64,000 bases of DNA from Marinobacter salarius (GCF_032922745.1 NZ_CP136693.1:4030001-4094000); one strand, 5' to 3'; positions 9,036 to 17,930 are shown, counted from the first letter of the stretch. Numbers and translations are program-made. Notes: generated from the sequence alone by a model not told the origin.

Positions 9036-9437
9036 ATGCAAACCCTGAGAAACCATCTGCGGTACGTATCGTTTGTCATGGCCATCATGATGGCTTTCGG
9101 CTCCGTTTGGGCATCGTCTGCCTCGGCGGGTATGGTTGGAACCGGTGAGCTGCTGACCGAGCAACGCACGGATCTGGACCGCCAGTCACTGCTCAACATG
9201 CTTGAGCAGGATGAGGTTAAAGAGAAACTGGCGGAAATGGGCGTTAGTCAGGAGCAGGTTGAACAGCGCATCCAGAACCTGACGCCGGAGGAATTGTCGG
9301 CCTTTGAGCAACAACTGGCGGAGGCTCCCGTTGGCGAGGGCGTTGTCGGGATCATCGTTCTGTTCCTGCTGGTGTTCATCATCACCGATATGCTGTGCGC
9401 CACCAATATCTTCCCGTTCATCAACTGTATCCGGTAG
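9036..9437 (+). CDS. PA2779 family protein
   Basis: 133 residues: a long signal-like N-terminus (about 1-32), a charged helical middle (LEQDEVKEKLAEMGVSQEQV, then IQNLTPEELSAFEQQLAE) and a C-terminal hydrophobic helix. The tail holds two cysteines (DMLCATNIFPFINCIR). This matches the PA2779 family of Pseudomonas and relatives, which has no known function and is normally followed by a PA2778-type peptidase gene, as here (12 bp gap). A substrate or partner relationship with that peptidase is an inference. Confidence 0.88.
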   Translation: MQTLRNHLRYVSFVMAIMMAFGSVWASSASAGMVGTGELLTEQRTDLDRQSLLNMLEQDEVKEKLAEMGVSQEQVEQRIQNLTPEELSAFEQQLAEAPVGEGVVGIIVLFLLVFIITDMLCATNIFPFINCIR

Positions 9438-9449
9438 CGCAATAGCTCC

Positions 9450-10442
9450 GTGATCCGTCCTACCCAGTTGCACCTGCTGCGAGTCGTTGTCAGTCTCTTA
9501 CTGGCAACGATTCTGGCGGGCTGCGCCAGCCGCCCCCAATGGCCCGATACCCCTGCCCTGAACACGGCCGGTGTTGACCAGCGGAAAGTGCTGGATCATG
9601 TTCCCTTCCACGCTCAGGAGCTGTACCAGTGCGGCCCGGCGTCCCTGGCCATGATGCTCAATAGCCAGGGCCTGAACACCAACCCCACCGTACTGAAGGA
9701 GTTAGTGTATCTGCCTTCACGCCAGGGCAGCCTGAAAGTTGAAATGGTGTCCGCCGCCCGATCCCATGGCTTACTGGTCTACCCGCTGGACGGTTCGCTC
9801 AAGAGCCTGTTGGAGGAGATAGCCTCTGGCCACCCGGTGCTGGTGATGCAGAATCTGCGATTTGACTGGTGGCCACAATGGCATTTTGCCGTGGCGATTG
9901 GTTACGACGCCAGCGACCGCTCCATCATCCTTCACACCGGCACCCAGGAGCGGCACGAGCAGGCACTGGAAGTGTTCATGGCCACATGGGACCGCGCAGA
10001 CAACTGGGCCACGGTCATCCTGCCGCCCGACCAACTACCTGCAACGGCGCAGCCCCTGCGCTATCTGACATCCGCCAACGACCTGGAAACCACTGGCAGG
10101 ACCATCGCTGCCACTGAGGCCTATCGAACGGCCGAACAGGCCTGGCCAGACCAACCGGCTGCCATCATGGGGCAGGGAAACATTGCCTGGCAACAGGGCC
10201 AGGTGGACCTGGCCGCGCAACATTTCCTGAGACTGACGGCCAAATTCCCGAACCTGGCCGCAGGCTGGAACAACCTGGCCCACGCACTGGCCACCCAAGG
10301 CTGTGCCACGGCATCAAGGACCGCAGCGAGCTGTGCCAGCGCCATCGCTCCAGAGCGTTTCGACGGCAACGTCAAGAACAACAGCGATGGCCCCCGTCCC
10401 GTCGATTGCCCTGTACTGGACTGCCCTACCCCGATTCACTGA
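9450..10442 (+). CDS. PA2778 family C39-like cysteine peptidase, lipoprotein with TPR tail
   Basis: 330 residues. The lipoprotein signal ends in LAGC near residue 25. A C39-like papain fold follows: nucleophile in LYQCGPASLAMMLNSQG (Cys near 61), His in WWPQWHFAVAIGYD and an Asp nearby. From about 215 a TPR-like region begins (TTGRTIAATEAYRTAEQAWPD, then NLAAGWNNLAHALATQG). Start GTG at 9450. It is probably anchored to a membrane facing the periplasm. It overlaps the convergent methyltransferase gene by 7 bp. Confidence 0.88.
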   Translation: MIRPTQLHLLRVVVSLLLATILAGCASRPQWPDTPALNTAGVDQRKVLDHVPFHAQELYQCGPASLAMMLNSQGLNTNPTVLKELVYLPSRQGSLKVEMVSAARSHGLLVYPLDGSLKSLLEEIASGHPVLVMQNLRFDWWPQWHFAVAIGYDASDRSIILHTGTQERHEQALEVFMATWDRADNWATVILPPDQLPATAQPLRYLTSANDLETTGRTIAATEAYRTAEQAWPDQPAAIMGQGNIAWQQGQVDLAAQHFLRLTAKFPNLAAGWNNLAHALATQGCATASRTAASCASAIAPERFDGNVKNNSDGPRPVDCPVLDCPTPIH

Positions 10443-11119
10443 ATTTTCTGGAACAGCGCGACGTCCTTGGCCGGAACCTCCAGGCGCCACCCGTACGTCC
10501 GTGCCAACCAGGCCATAGTGAACTCCCGATAAAATACAACGTGGGTTGGGTCCCGCCGGTAATGCCAGTTGGCAAATCGTCGGTCGTCTGTCTGGAAGCA
10601 GGTCATCACACCCAACCAGCCACCCGGTTTCAGCAGCCTGTCCAGCCGACGGAACGTATCCGCCGGGCGATGAAGGTGTTCCACCACCTCCGTGCAGGAT
10701 ACAAAATCATACTGGTGTTCCAGAACAGACGTTTGCGGATGAAAGAAGGGATCATAGAGCGCCATGTCCATGCCCGCTTCCCGCAGCATCCCGGCCAGCG
10801 CCGGGCCAGGGCCACAGCCAAAATCCAGGCCGCGTACACCCGCTTCCAGTCGTTCGAGTAACGGGCTGGTCATCTTCGAAAGAAAGCGGCGATAGCCCTC
10901 ATCTTCCGGATGATTGTCGTGAAGGTTGTAGATCTCCCTTTCCCGGCGCTCGTCCAGCCAGCAAGACGAGTCCATGACCGTGGCCTCACAGGTTTCACAA
11001 CGATAATACGGTATGTCTTTGATGGTCTGGAACGGCGCCAGTGAGCGTGTTTCACACACCGGACAGGGAGCTTTCAATGGGAGATCTCCTGCAAAATCTA
11101 ACGAATGTTTCATTGTCAT
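10436..11119 (-). CDS. Class I SAM-dependent methyltransferase with N-terminal zinc ribbon
   Basis: 227 residues. An N-terminal four-cysteine knuckle (CPVCETR, then YYRCETCEA) likely binds zinc. The SAM-binding motif I is GLDFGCGPGPALAGML near residues 97-112. DFVSCTEVVEHLHRP and LKPGGWLGVMT are motifs II-III of the Methyltransf_23/UbiG-like group. The substrate is unknown; the zinc knuckle resembles that of rRNA or small-molecule methyltransferases without deciding between them. It is divergent from the AraC-type regulator at 11251. Confidence 0.87.
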   Translation of the reverse strand: MTMKHSLDFAGDLPLKAPCPVCETRSLAPFQTIKDIPYYRCETCEATVMDSSCWLDERREREIYNLHDNHPEDEGYRRFLSKMTSPLLERLEAGVRGLDFGCGPGPALAGMLREAGMDMALYDPFFHPQTSVLEHQYDFVSCTEVVEHLHRPADTFRRLDRLLKPGGWLGVMTCFQTDDRRFANWHYRRDPTHVVFYREFTMAWLARTYGWRLEVPAKDVALFQKIQ

Positions 11120-11250
11120 TTCCGGCCATCACACCAGAACCGTGACCGTTGAGCAAAATCGACCCAAGCAACCCTGCCTATACTGGGCCAAGACAGAGTA
11201 AACAACTGTGCGCTGAACGCGACAGTTCCAGTTCAATAAGGCTACCTCTC

Positions 11251-12285
11251 ATGGAACGAACGGTGGAAACGTCCAGCCCGATGGCGCTCGAAGTGCCGCT
11301 GATCTCGGCACGCTACGCCCGACAGTTTATTCGGTTTATGGAGCGCAAGGGTGTTCGGCGCCAAGCCATCCTTGGAGATACCGACATTTCCAGCGACATG
11401 CTGGACGATCCCGATGCGAGTCTTTCCATGGGGCAGGTCCGGCAACTGCTGGGCAAGGCGGAGTGGCTGATGGGCGACGAGAGGGCGGCCTTCCAGTTCG
11501 GCCAGCAACTGGACCTCCCGGCCCACGGATTACTTGGCTTCGCCGTGCTCGGCCAGGAAAACCCCCGGCGACTGATCAGCATGATTGTACAGTACTTGCG
11601 CGTGGGCCTGCCGCTGATGGACATGGACCTCTGTTCAACCGGATCCACTTTCAGGATACAACTGATCGACAATTGGGGCCTTGGCGACTTACGCCCCTGC
11701 CTCACCAAAATCTATATGGGCAGCATCCATCGAATTTCATCCCAGGTGTGCAATCACTTCTGTTTTGAGTTCGATTTCGACTCGTCCCTGGAACCCGAGC
11801 AGTGGCGCAGCATTGCTGCCGACTGCGAATTTCGCTTCAACGCTCCGGCGAGCCAGGTCACCATGCCTTTGTCCGGCCGACCTGTTCGCAACGACGATAC
11901 CGGCCTGGAATTCATCCTGGCCAACGCCCGCTCACGAGAGCGGGAACCATCAGAACAGACCGATGAAACCGTCATGCAGGTGCGGGAGATGATCATGAGC
12001 CAACCGGGCCGCCCCTGCACCATGGACAATCTTGCACGTCGGCTCGACATGAGCCCGCGCACCCTGAGGCAGCACCTGTCGACCGCAGGCACCTCATTCA
12101 GAGTGCTCAGAAACGAGATACGTCAGAACTTTGCCACTCTGTACCTCACCGATACAGTTATCCCACTCGATTCCATTGCTGAGAAGCTGGGGTTCAGCGA
12201 CCAGGCCGGTTTTACCAAAGCCTACCGCTCCTGGACAGGCCAGACGCCCGGAGATGTCCGCCGGCAGGCCCGCGACCGTAAATAG
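11251..12285 (+). CDS. AraC-family transcriptional regulator (Arabinose_bd domain)
   Basis: About 344 residues. An N-terminal ligand-binding domain of the OruR/ArgR-like type is seen (ARYARQFIRFMERKGV, DLPAHGLLGFAVLG, LRVGLPLMDMDL). The C-terminal double HTH lies in about the last 100 residues (MDNLARRLDMSPRTLRQHLS and the second helix AEKLGFSDQAGFTKAYRSWT). The start at 11251 is preferred, but an ATG at 11149 and one at 11281 are in frame. It may control the two secreted-protein genes 290 bp downstream, which is inferred only from position. Confidence 0.9.
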   Translation: MERTVETSSPMALEVPLISARYARQFIRFMERKGVRRQAILGDTDISSDMLDDPDASLSMGQVRQLLGKAEWLMGDERAAFQFGQQLDLPAHGLLGFAVLGQENPRRLISMIVQYLRVGLPLMDMDLCSTGSTFRIQLIDNWGLGDLRPCLTKIYMGSIHRISSQVCNHFCFEFDFDSSLEPEQWRSIAADCEFRFNAPASQVTMPLSGRPVRNDDTGLEFILANARSREREPSEQTDETVMQVREMIMSQPGRPCTMDNLARRLDMSPRTLRQHLSTAGTSFRVLRNEIRQNFATLYLTDTVIPLDSIAEKLGFSDQAGFTKAYRSWTGQTPGDVRRQARDRK

Positions 12286-12574
12286 CTCTCATCCTCAAAG
12301 AGCTCTCGCTCCTGATAGCACACACTGAATGATTTTCGGGATTTGAAGGGCGTCACGAAATTGGAATTTCCCTGGTTCTCTCTCCGCTTTGAACAAAAAC
12401 CTTGCCGGCCTTAGCAATGACCCGAACCGCTCGGCGACGGCCTAATGGCACTGCGTGGAGATAGTAACCCCCGCGCAGTCATAAAGGGACACATTGCAAG
12501 ACCGATACAGCAGTCCTCATCGGTGATTTCTGCATACCCACACAACAAAGATTGAAACCCTAGAGGACGAACTC
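12286..12574. other. Intergenic region between AraC regulator and secreted-protein gene
   Basis: 289 bp without a convincing gene or RNA. It must hold the promoter of the following gene; GAGG lies before the ATG at 12575. I see no clear terminator for the regulator and no confident operator. Confidence 0.5.
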
Positions 12575-14386
12575 ATGAAACTCAGGAATCCCAACAAAAG
12601 CGTCCGCACGCTCGGTACTGCGATAGCAGCCGCGGCGCTTATGACCGGTGGTGGCAATGCCGTTGCCGAACCGGTGTCACTGGAATTGGAATTCACCTGC
12701 CCGTTCCCGTTGATTGGCGAACAGCCCATTCGAGCGCAAATCAGTGCCGATGTACCCACCCAAGCAACAGTGGGGCAACCCACACCAGAGTTCACGGTGG
12801 ACGCCCTGACAACGGTGAATGAAGATTCCAGGCTGGGCCTCAAGCTGGTGGGTTCCGCCACCATTGAAGGCACCGCCACCAACGAAACCATTGTTGTCAC
12901 GCCGAGCCGTGAGATTGACCTGACGGTACCGCTGACCATTCCCCAGTCGCCCATTCCCGATGAAACCGGCGAATTTACCGTTCCGGCTCAGGGCACTTCC
13001 CCGGCCATCACCTTCACCGAGGATGATGTTGGCGAGGCGGTCATTAGCATCGGTGGCCTTACACTCGACATGATCGCCCGTGTTGAGAACGGCGATATTG
13101 CGCCTGCGCCCATCGGCGAATTTACCTCCGAGTGTGTTCAGAACGCCGGCCAGGACAACATTCTGCAGACCGTGCAGGTGGTTCCCGACGAGCAGTTTGA
13201 ACCCCGTATCGCGGTCAGCCCGGATAACATCGACTTCGGCAACGTGCAGGCCGGCACCACCGCGGAAGAGGTGGTTACCATTTCCAACACCGGCCAGGCA
13301 GAACTTGGCATCAACAACATCAGCCTTGGTGGTGCGGACGCAGCAGCGTTCACCCAGACCAACAGCTGTACCACCGTTGCTGCCGGCGAAAGCTGCGACG
13401 TCAACGTCACCTATATCCCCGATGGCGAAGGTGACCAGAGCGCTACTCTGAGCATTGAATCCGGCGACGCCGAGAACCCTGTGGTGGACGTACCGCTGAC
13501 AGGCACCAGCGTGCTCGCGCCCGTTCCGGAAATCAGCGTTACGCCTGCTGACGTCAGCTTTGGCTCGGTGATGCTCGGTGAAACTGCCACCGCGCAGGTC
13601 ACCATTGCCAACGAAGGCAACGCATCGCTGATGATCAACGCCATTGAGATCGCCGGTACCAACAGCAGCGATTTCACCCAGACCAACGACTGCACAACCG
13701 TGGCACAGGATGGAAGCTGTACCGTTGAAATCAGCTTCATGCCGTCTGCCGCCGGTGGACGCAGTGCGACGCTCAACATTGCCTCTGACGACCCTGAAAC
13801 CCCGGACGTCTCCGTGGCCCTGAGTGGTCAGGGTAACGATGGCAGCGACGACGTGCTCGAGGTGCTTCTGGATCTGGAAGGACAGACCGACATCAACGCT
13901 TCCGGAAGCTCTCTGCCTCTCTCAGGCAGCATTGCAACGCAACTGGAGCTGGCAACCGGTATGTTCGAAGCAGATCTTGCGCTTGACCCCACCCAGGGAC
14001 AATTCAAGATCCCGCTGCTGTTCAAGAGCTTGACGGCCAACGCGAAAGTGACGTTCGAACAGGCTGACATGACAACGGGCACGCTGATAGACGGCAACCT
14101 GACGGCCAACTCCTCGCTGTATGTGGAAGTACCGAAAGTAACCGTACGCCTGTTCGGCCTGAAGATTCCGGTAGGTGGTGGCAAGGATTGCCGCACGGCG
14201 GATCCGGTCAACATCGAGCTGGCTTCGGTGGAAGGCACCAACTTCTCGCTGTCCGAAGGCGGCGATGTGACTGGCAACTACACACTGCCTCCCCTGCAGA
14301 ACTGCGGTCCGCTGACCGACGTTCTCAACCAGTTCCTCGCCGGTCCGGACAATGGCATTGATCTGACATTGACCCCGAACCTCTGA
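12575..14386 (+). CDS. Secreted choice-of-anchor-D protein with two ASH-like immunoglobulin repeats
   Basis: 603 residues with a Sec signal peptide (about 1-31, ending GGNAVAEP). An N-terminal beta-rich domain begins ELEFTCPFPLIGEQPI and resembles DUF6801. Two tandem ASH/HYDIN-type repeats of about 105 residues follow (roughly 209-305 and 312-420); each has SP/TP-x-x-I/V-x-FG, a TNxCTTVA cysteine and a SATLxI strand. The C-terminal domain (about 425-603) is another all-beta unit with two cysteines. It is probably a periplasmic or cell-surface binding or structural protein. The function is unknown. It is followed by two hairpins and another secreted protein gene. Confidence 0.85.
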   Translation: MKLRNPNKSVRTLGTAIAAAALMTGGGNAVAEPVSLELEFTCPFPLIGEQPIRAQISADVPTQATVGQPTPEFTVDALTTVNEDSRLGLKLVGSATIEGTATNETIVVTPSREIDLTVPLTIPQSPIPDETGEFTVPAQGTSPAITFTEDDVGEAVISIGGLTLDMIARVENGDIAPAPIGEFTSECVQNAGQDNILQTVQVVPDEQFEPRIAVSPDNIDFGNVQAGTTAEEVVTISNTGQAELGINNISLGGADAAAFTQTNSCTTVAAGESCDVNVTYIPDGEGDQSATLSIESGDAENPVVDVPLTGTSVLAPVPEISVTPADVSFGSVMLGETATAQVTIANEGNASLMINAIEIAGTNSSDFTQTNDCTTVAQDGSCTVEISFMPSAAGGRSATLNIASDDPETPDVSVALSGQGNDGSDDVLEVLLDLEGQTDINASGSSLPLSGSIATQLELATGMFEADLALDPTQGQFKIPLLFKSLTANAKVTFEQADMTTGTLIDGNLTANSSLYVEVPKVTVRLFGLKIPVGGGKDCRTADPVNIELASVEGTNFSLSEGGDVTGNYTLPPLQNCGPLTDVLNQFLAGPDNGIDLTLTPNL

Positions 14387-14395
14387 GGGAAGTAA

Positions 14396-14455
14396 GGGAG
14401 GCCCCCAGAGGCCTCCCGGTTTGCCGGCAGCCGCACTTTCGGGTGCCGGCAAACC
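14396..14455. repeat. Two adjacent intergenic hairpins
   Basis: The first inverted repeat is GGGAGGCC (14396-14403) with GGCCTCCC (14410-14417). The second is GGTTTGCCGGCA (14418-14429) with TGCCGGCAAACC (14444-14455), a perfect 12-bp stem. They sit back to back between two same-strand genes. No T tract follows, so an attenuator, an mRNA-stabilising element or a partial terminator are all possible. Confidence 0.75.
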
Positions 14456-14485
14456 ACCATAACAACACCAGGAAGGATGATAACA

Positions 14486-15310
14486 ATGAAAAGCCTGAAG
14501 CAATCAGCGTTAGTGTTAGCCATCGCGGGCCTGCCCCTGAGCGGGTATGCCGAACTCAAACCACTGCACGACGCCGACATGGGCCAGATTACCGGCCAGG
14601 CGGGCGTTACCATTGAACTCGAAACCCAGGTCACCATGGACGAGTTCACCTACACCGATGAAGGCACGCTGGGCATCAGCGACATCTTCATTGGCGGTGC
14701 GGATCGCATCGACATGTTCGAGGAATTCACCTCCGGGCGCGACGCCATTTTCGGCACCAGCAGCACGGATCTGATCGACAACATCAAGATTGAACTGGAT
14801 GTCGCTGACGATGGCGATGCCATTATCAACGTATTCCCCATCACCGCACGGCCCGTGGACTTCGCCGTACGTACCGGCGCCTGGGAGCTGCGGGGCAACG
14901 GCGGCGAGAGCACGTTGTTGGCGGACAACTTCTCTGCGGAGGGCCTTATACTCCAGGCTCAGGCAACCGTGGATACCGACACGGACACCCTCAACCTGAC
15001 CACCCGGTTCGCCATCGATGAGCTGGAACTGGATGTGCCCTTCTTGGCCGTGGGGATTCGTGACATGCGGATTACCGGCGCAGGTTACGATCCGGACAAC
15101 CCCTCACTTCTGCCACTGTTCACACTGGTGGATATGGACATCTACAAGGATGCCAATGCGGCGGGTACCGACAGCCTGGCTATCGACATCAACACCTTTG
15201 AAGCCGATATGTCCATCGGCCAGGTGCTTGTGGGAGGCACCTCAATTGGTTCGGTGGGATTGGATGATCTTGCTATCCGCAACACCTCCATGCGGGTGTA
15301 CGGGCACTGA
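14486..15310 (+). CDS. Secreted protein resembling DUF6160 / FilA-like proteins
   Basis: 274 residues with a signal peptide (MKSLKQSALVLAIAGLPLSGYA). The mature N-terminus ELKPLHDADMGQITGQAGVTIEL is the recognisable hallmark of DUF6160-type exported proteins. The rest is beta-rich and acidic, with many Asp residues and repeated T/D-x-L strands (TVDTDTDTLNLTTRFAIDEL). AGGAAGG lies 9 bp before the ATG at 14486; the ATG at 14477 lies inside that RBS and is rejected. It probably forms a secreted pair with the upstream ASH-repeat protein. Function unknown. Confidence 0.78.
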   Translation: MKSLKQSALVLAIAGLPLSGYAELKPLHDADMGQITGQAGVTIELETQVTMDEFTYTDEGTLGISDIFIGGADRIDMFEEFTSGRDAIFGTSSTDLIDNIKIELDVADDGDAIINVFPITARPVDFAVRTGAWELRGNGGESTLLADNFSAEGLILQAQATVDTDTDTLNLTTRFAIDELELDVPFLAVGIRDMRITGAGYDPDNPSLLPLFTLVDMDIYKDANAAGTDSLAIDINTFEADMSIGQVLVGGTSIGSVGLDDLAIRNTSMRVYGH

Positions 15311-15321
15311 CACCCGGCATC

Positions 15322-15348
15322 GCTCTCCGGGCGCAAGCCCCGGGGAGC
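15322..15348. terminator. Candidate stem-loop between convergent genes
   Basis: GCTCTCCGGG (15322-15331) pairs with CCCGGGGAGC (15339-15348), nine of ten pairs standard plus one G-T. It lies between the ends of the DUF6160-like gene and the DUF2007 gene. The U tract is poor, so the terminator role is tentative. Confidence 0.45.
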
Positions 15349-15368
15349 CCCTAATCTTCGACCTGTCG

Positions 15369-15686
15369 TCACAACGCGCCAAAGAGCACCACCATCACGA
15401 CCGCCAGGAACAGCAGAAACCAGGTGGCGTAACGGTTGGCCCGATCCTCTCCATGGGCAGACGCACTCTCCGGGGCATTTGCCGATTCGTATTCAGCGAC
15501 CAGAGTACGAGCCAGAACGTAGTCTTCATCCTCTACATGAACATTGGTAAATCCGGCGGCACCTATCTCGCCCATGGCCCCTTGCAGGTAATGACCGCCA
15601 ACATGACACTCGATGCCTCTGGACTGCAGGAGGCCGGCGACGATATGGGCTTCGGCCAGATCTCGGGCGCGATAAGCTATTTGCAT
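15369..15686 (-). CDS. DUF2007 domain protein with C-terminal membrane anchor
   Basis: 105 residues. The N-terminal 65 match the small DUF2007 'putative signal transducing' domain (QIAYRARDLAEAHIVAGLLQ, then GIECHVGGHYLQGAMGEIG). A C-terminal transmembrane helix follows (TWFLLFLAVVMVVLFGAL). The soluble domain would face the cytoplasm. No function is known for the family. Confidence 0.88.
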   Translation of the reverse strand: MQIAYRARDLAEAHIVAGLLQSRGIECHVGGHYLQGAMGEIGAAGFTNVHVEDEDYVLARTLVAEYESANAPESASAHGEDRANRYATWFLLFLAVVMVVLFGAL

Positions 15687-15763
15687 TGGCAGGCTCCGGT
15701 CATTTCCAGGAATGTCTTAATTGAACCCTAGCCTGCTTCACGACATTCGTCGATTCTCGCGGG

Positions 15764-16141
15764 TTATTTTGGCAGTCGACCGGTTCTCTCCAGCCGCTCA
15801 CCCACCCAGCGGTGATAAAGCTTGGCGAGTGCCGGGCGAATCACCGGCAAGCCAATCAGCCATGCCAGTGGCTTCAGCAGCCACACCCGCGACATCAGCA
15901 GAATGTAGGCATCCAGTTCCCGATGAATGTTGCCCCGGCCATCTTCAACATGCAGTTCCTGAAGTGCTGCAACCGGGTCAATGCCCAGCTGTTTCAACTC
16001 TTCGTCACGGCCGGTGATATCAACCCACTCGACAGCGTCACCGGTTCGGCCCGCCAGCCGTTCGTAGAATTTGCGATCCCTCACACAGCTTGGACAGGCG
16101 CCATCATAAAACACGCGAAGCCGATCTTCTGATGCGGTCAT
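15764..16141 (-). CDS. DCC family thiol-disulfide oxidoreductase-like protein (DUF393)
   Basis: 125 residues. The name-giving motif is FYDGACPSCVRDRKFYERL near residues 10-28, with a CxxC pair in a thioredoxin-like position. It is followed by VEWVDITGRDEELKQLGID and the family's C-terminal helical region. The ATG at 16141 has GGAG/GAGGG just upstream; the frame stays open further, but no other start has an RBS. It is divergent from the sigma factor gene. Confidence 0.88.
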   Translation of the reverse strand: MTASEDRLRVFYDGACPSCVRDRKFYERLAGRTGDAVEWVDITGRDEELKQLGIDPVAALQELHVEDGRGNIHRELDAYILLMSRVWLLKPLAWLIGLPVIRPALAKLYHRWVGERLERTGRLPK

Positions 16142-16248
16142 AGCCCTCTCCATTTGTTGCATCGCATTCACTTGATTACACGATAAAACAATGATTACTG
16201 TTATCAAAATAATCAGAAAATCGCCGCAAGGGACCAGGTGTAGCGACT

Positions 16249-17475
16249 ATGACCATAGCCAGCCGTATCAACGCGCTTTACCAAACCGAGTCACGCCGGG
16301 TGCAGGCCACGCTCATTCGCCTGCTTGGCGACTTTGACCTGGCCGAGGAGTCCATGCAGGAGGCCTTCGCCGCTGCGGTGAAACAGTGGCCTGAACAGGG
16401 CATTCCTGACAACCCTGCGGCCTGGCTGATCAAAACCGGCCATCGACGCGGCATTGACCACATTCGCCGGCGACAGACCGCCAGGGACAACCTTTCCCGC
16501 GTCGCCGAGGACGAGCCCTACACCCCAGAGCCGGACACCGACCACATTGACGACGACCTGCTGCGGCTGATTTTCACCTGTTGCCACCCGAGCCTTGCCA
16601 TCGAGGCCCAACTGGCACTGACGTTGCGCGAGATATGCAGCCTTACCACCGAACAGGTCGCCAGCGCCTTGCTGCAGAAACCCACCACCACAGCGCAACG
16701 AATTGTCCGCGCCAAGCGCAAGATACGTGAAGCGAACATTCCCTACGAAGTTCCAGAACGAAAGGAGCTCCCTCAGCGCCTGCAGAGCGTCCTGAAGGTC
16801 GTCTACCTGATCTTCAACGAGGGTTATTCCTCCAGCGAAGGCAACACCATTGTAAACATCAGCCTCGCCGGCGAGGCCATCCGCCTGGCCACACTACTGG
16901 CCGAATTGCTGCCGGATGGGGAAGTCTTCGGCCTGCTGGCGCTGATGCTCCTGCACGATTCACGACGGCATGCTCGCCAGGATGCGAATGGCGAACTGAT
17001 AACCCTGGAGGACCAGAACCGTGCTCTCTGGGACCAGGAGCAGATTCGCTCCGGACTGGCCTGGCTGGCCCGAGCCCTGGAGATGACACCAGCGGCACCC
17101 TATACCCTCCAGGCTTCCATAGCCGCCGCCCACGCCAAGGCCGCCACCGCTTCGGATACCGACTGGACTCGTATCGCCAGGCTATATCAGGTTCTCTATC
17201 AACGTCAGCCCTCCCCGGTCATCGCCCTGAACCACGCCGTGGCAGTGGCCATGCGAGACACACCGGAGGCAGGCCTGAAGCTGCTCGACCAGTTGGCCGG
17301 CCACAAAGCCATTCAGAGTTACTACCTCTATCACGCCGCACGCGCCGATCTCTTTCGCCGTTCGGGCGATCTCGCAGGCGCCCGCACTGCTTATCAGAGA
17401 GCATTGACCCTCACGCAACAGGGGCCGGAACAACGCTACCTGAGCCGGCGGCTGACGGCTCTCGACAGCGCGTGA
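16249..17475 (+). CDS. ECF RNA polymerase sigma factor, ECF42 type with long C-terminal extension
   Basis: 408 residues, about twice a normal ECF sigma. Region 2 is near residues 1-80 (LLGDFDLAEESMQEAFAAAV, HRRGIDHIRRRQTARD) and region 4 near 100-165 (LALTLREICSLTTEQVASAL). The DUF6596/TPR-like extension follows (VYLIFNEGYSSSEG, ALEMTPAAPYTLQASIAAAH). There is no anti-sigma gene next door. ECF42 factors are known to lack one and to be encoded beside DGPF (YciI-like) genes, exactly as seen here. The extension is thought to control activity. The inducing signal is unknown. Confidence 0.9.
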   Translation: MTIASRINALYQTESRRVQATLIRLLGDFDLAEESMQEAFAAAVKQWPEQGIPDNPAAWLIKTGHRRGIDHIRRRQTARDNLSRVAEDEPYTPEPDTDHIDDDLLRLIFTCCHPSLAIEAQLALTLREICSLTTEQVASALLQKPTTTAQRIVRAKRKIREANIPYEVPERKELPQRLQSVLKVVYLIFNEGYSSSEGNTIVNISLAGEAIRLATLLAELLPDGEVFGLLALMLLHDSRRHARQDANGELITLEDQNRALWDQEQIRSGLAWLARALEMTPAAPYTLQASIAAAHAKAATASDTDWTRIARLYQVLYQRQPSPVIALNHAVAVAMRDTPEAGLKLLDQLAGHKAIQSYYLYHAARADLFRRSGDLAGARTAYQRALTLTQQGPEQRYLSRRLTALDSA

Positions 17476-17493
17476 TAAAAAATTTTCCCGGGC

Positions 17494-17520
17494 TGTCGAT
17501 TCAACCACCTTCCGTACGAC
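17494..17520 (+). promoter_or_regulatory. Candidate ECF42-dependent promoter
   Basis: TGTCGA (17494-17499), a 17-bp spacer and CGAC (17517-17520) lie 35 bp before the DGPF gene and just after the sigma gene. From memory, reported ECF42 targets have TGTCGA at -35 and CGA/TC-like bases at -10. It would drive the DGPF-DUF1428 pair. Confidence 0.65.
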
Positions 17521-17554
17521 ATACAGATAACCACACGCAAAAAGGGAGATTCAC

Positions 17555-17914
17555 ATGAAGTACGTGGCTCTGGTGTACTACCAGGAAAGCATCATCAACA
17601 ACATGACGGAACAGGAGTGGCACGACCTCAACCAGGAGTGTATTGCCGGCGTGGAGAAGCTCACCAGTCAGGGCAAGTTTGTAACAGGCCAACCTCTGCA
17701 GCCCATCGACACGGCTACAACGGTGAGGGTCAGAGACGACGAGGTGCTGATCTCAGACGGCCCGTTTGCCGAAACCAAGGAACAACTGGCGGGCTTCTAC
17801 CTGCTGGATGCCAACGACCTGAACGAGGCTCTACAACTCGCAAGCCGTATCCCCCCTGCGCGCTTTGGCAGCATTGAAGTCAGGCCCGCGCGCGAACTTC
17901 CTCCCAAGGACTGA
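17555..17914 (+). CDS. YciI-like DGPF-domain protein
   Basis: 119 residues forming a single ferredoxin-like YCII domain. It starts MKYVALVYYQE and has the literal DGPF signature in ISDGPFAETKEQLAGFYLLD, closing with GSIEVRPARELP. An AGGGAG-like RBS precedes the ATG. Members are small dimeric proteins of unknown activity, and are the classic partners of ECF42/ECF41-like sigma factors. The following DUF1428 gene is 16 bp away, so the two are an operon. Confidence 0.92.
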   Translation: MKYVALVYYQESIINNMTEQEWHDLNQECIAGVEKLTSQGKFVTGQPLQPIDTATTVRVRDDEVLISDGPFAETKEQLAGFYLLDANDLNEALQLASRIPPARFGSIEVRPARELPPKD

Positions 17915-17930
17915 TACCAGGAGATTCAAC

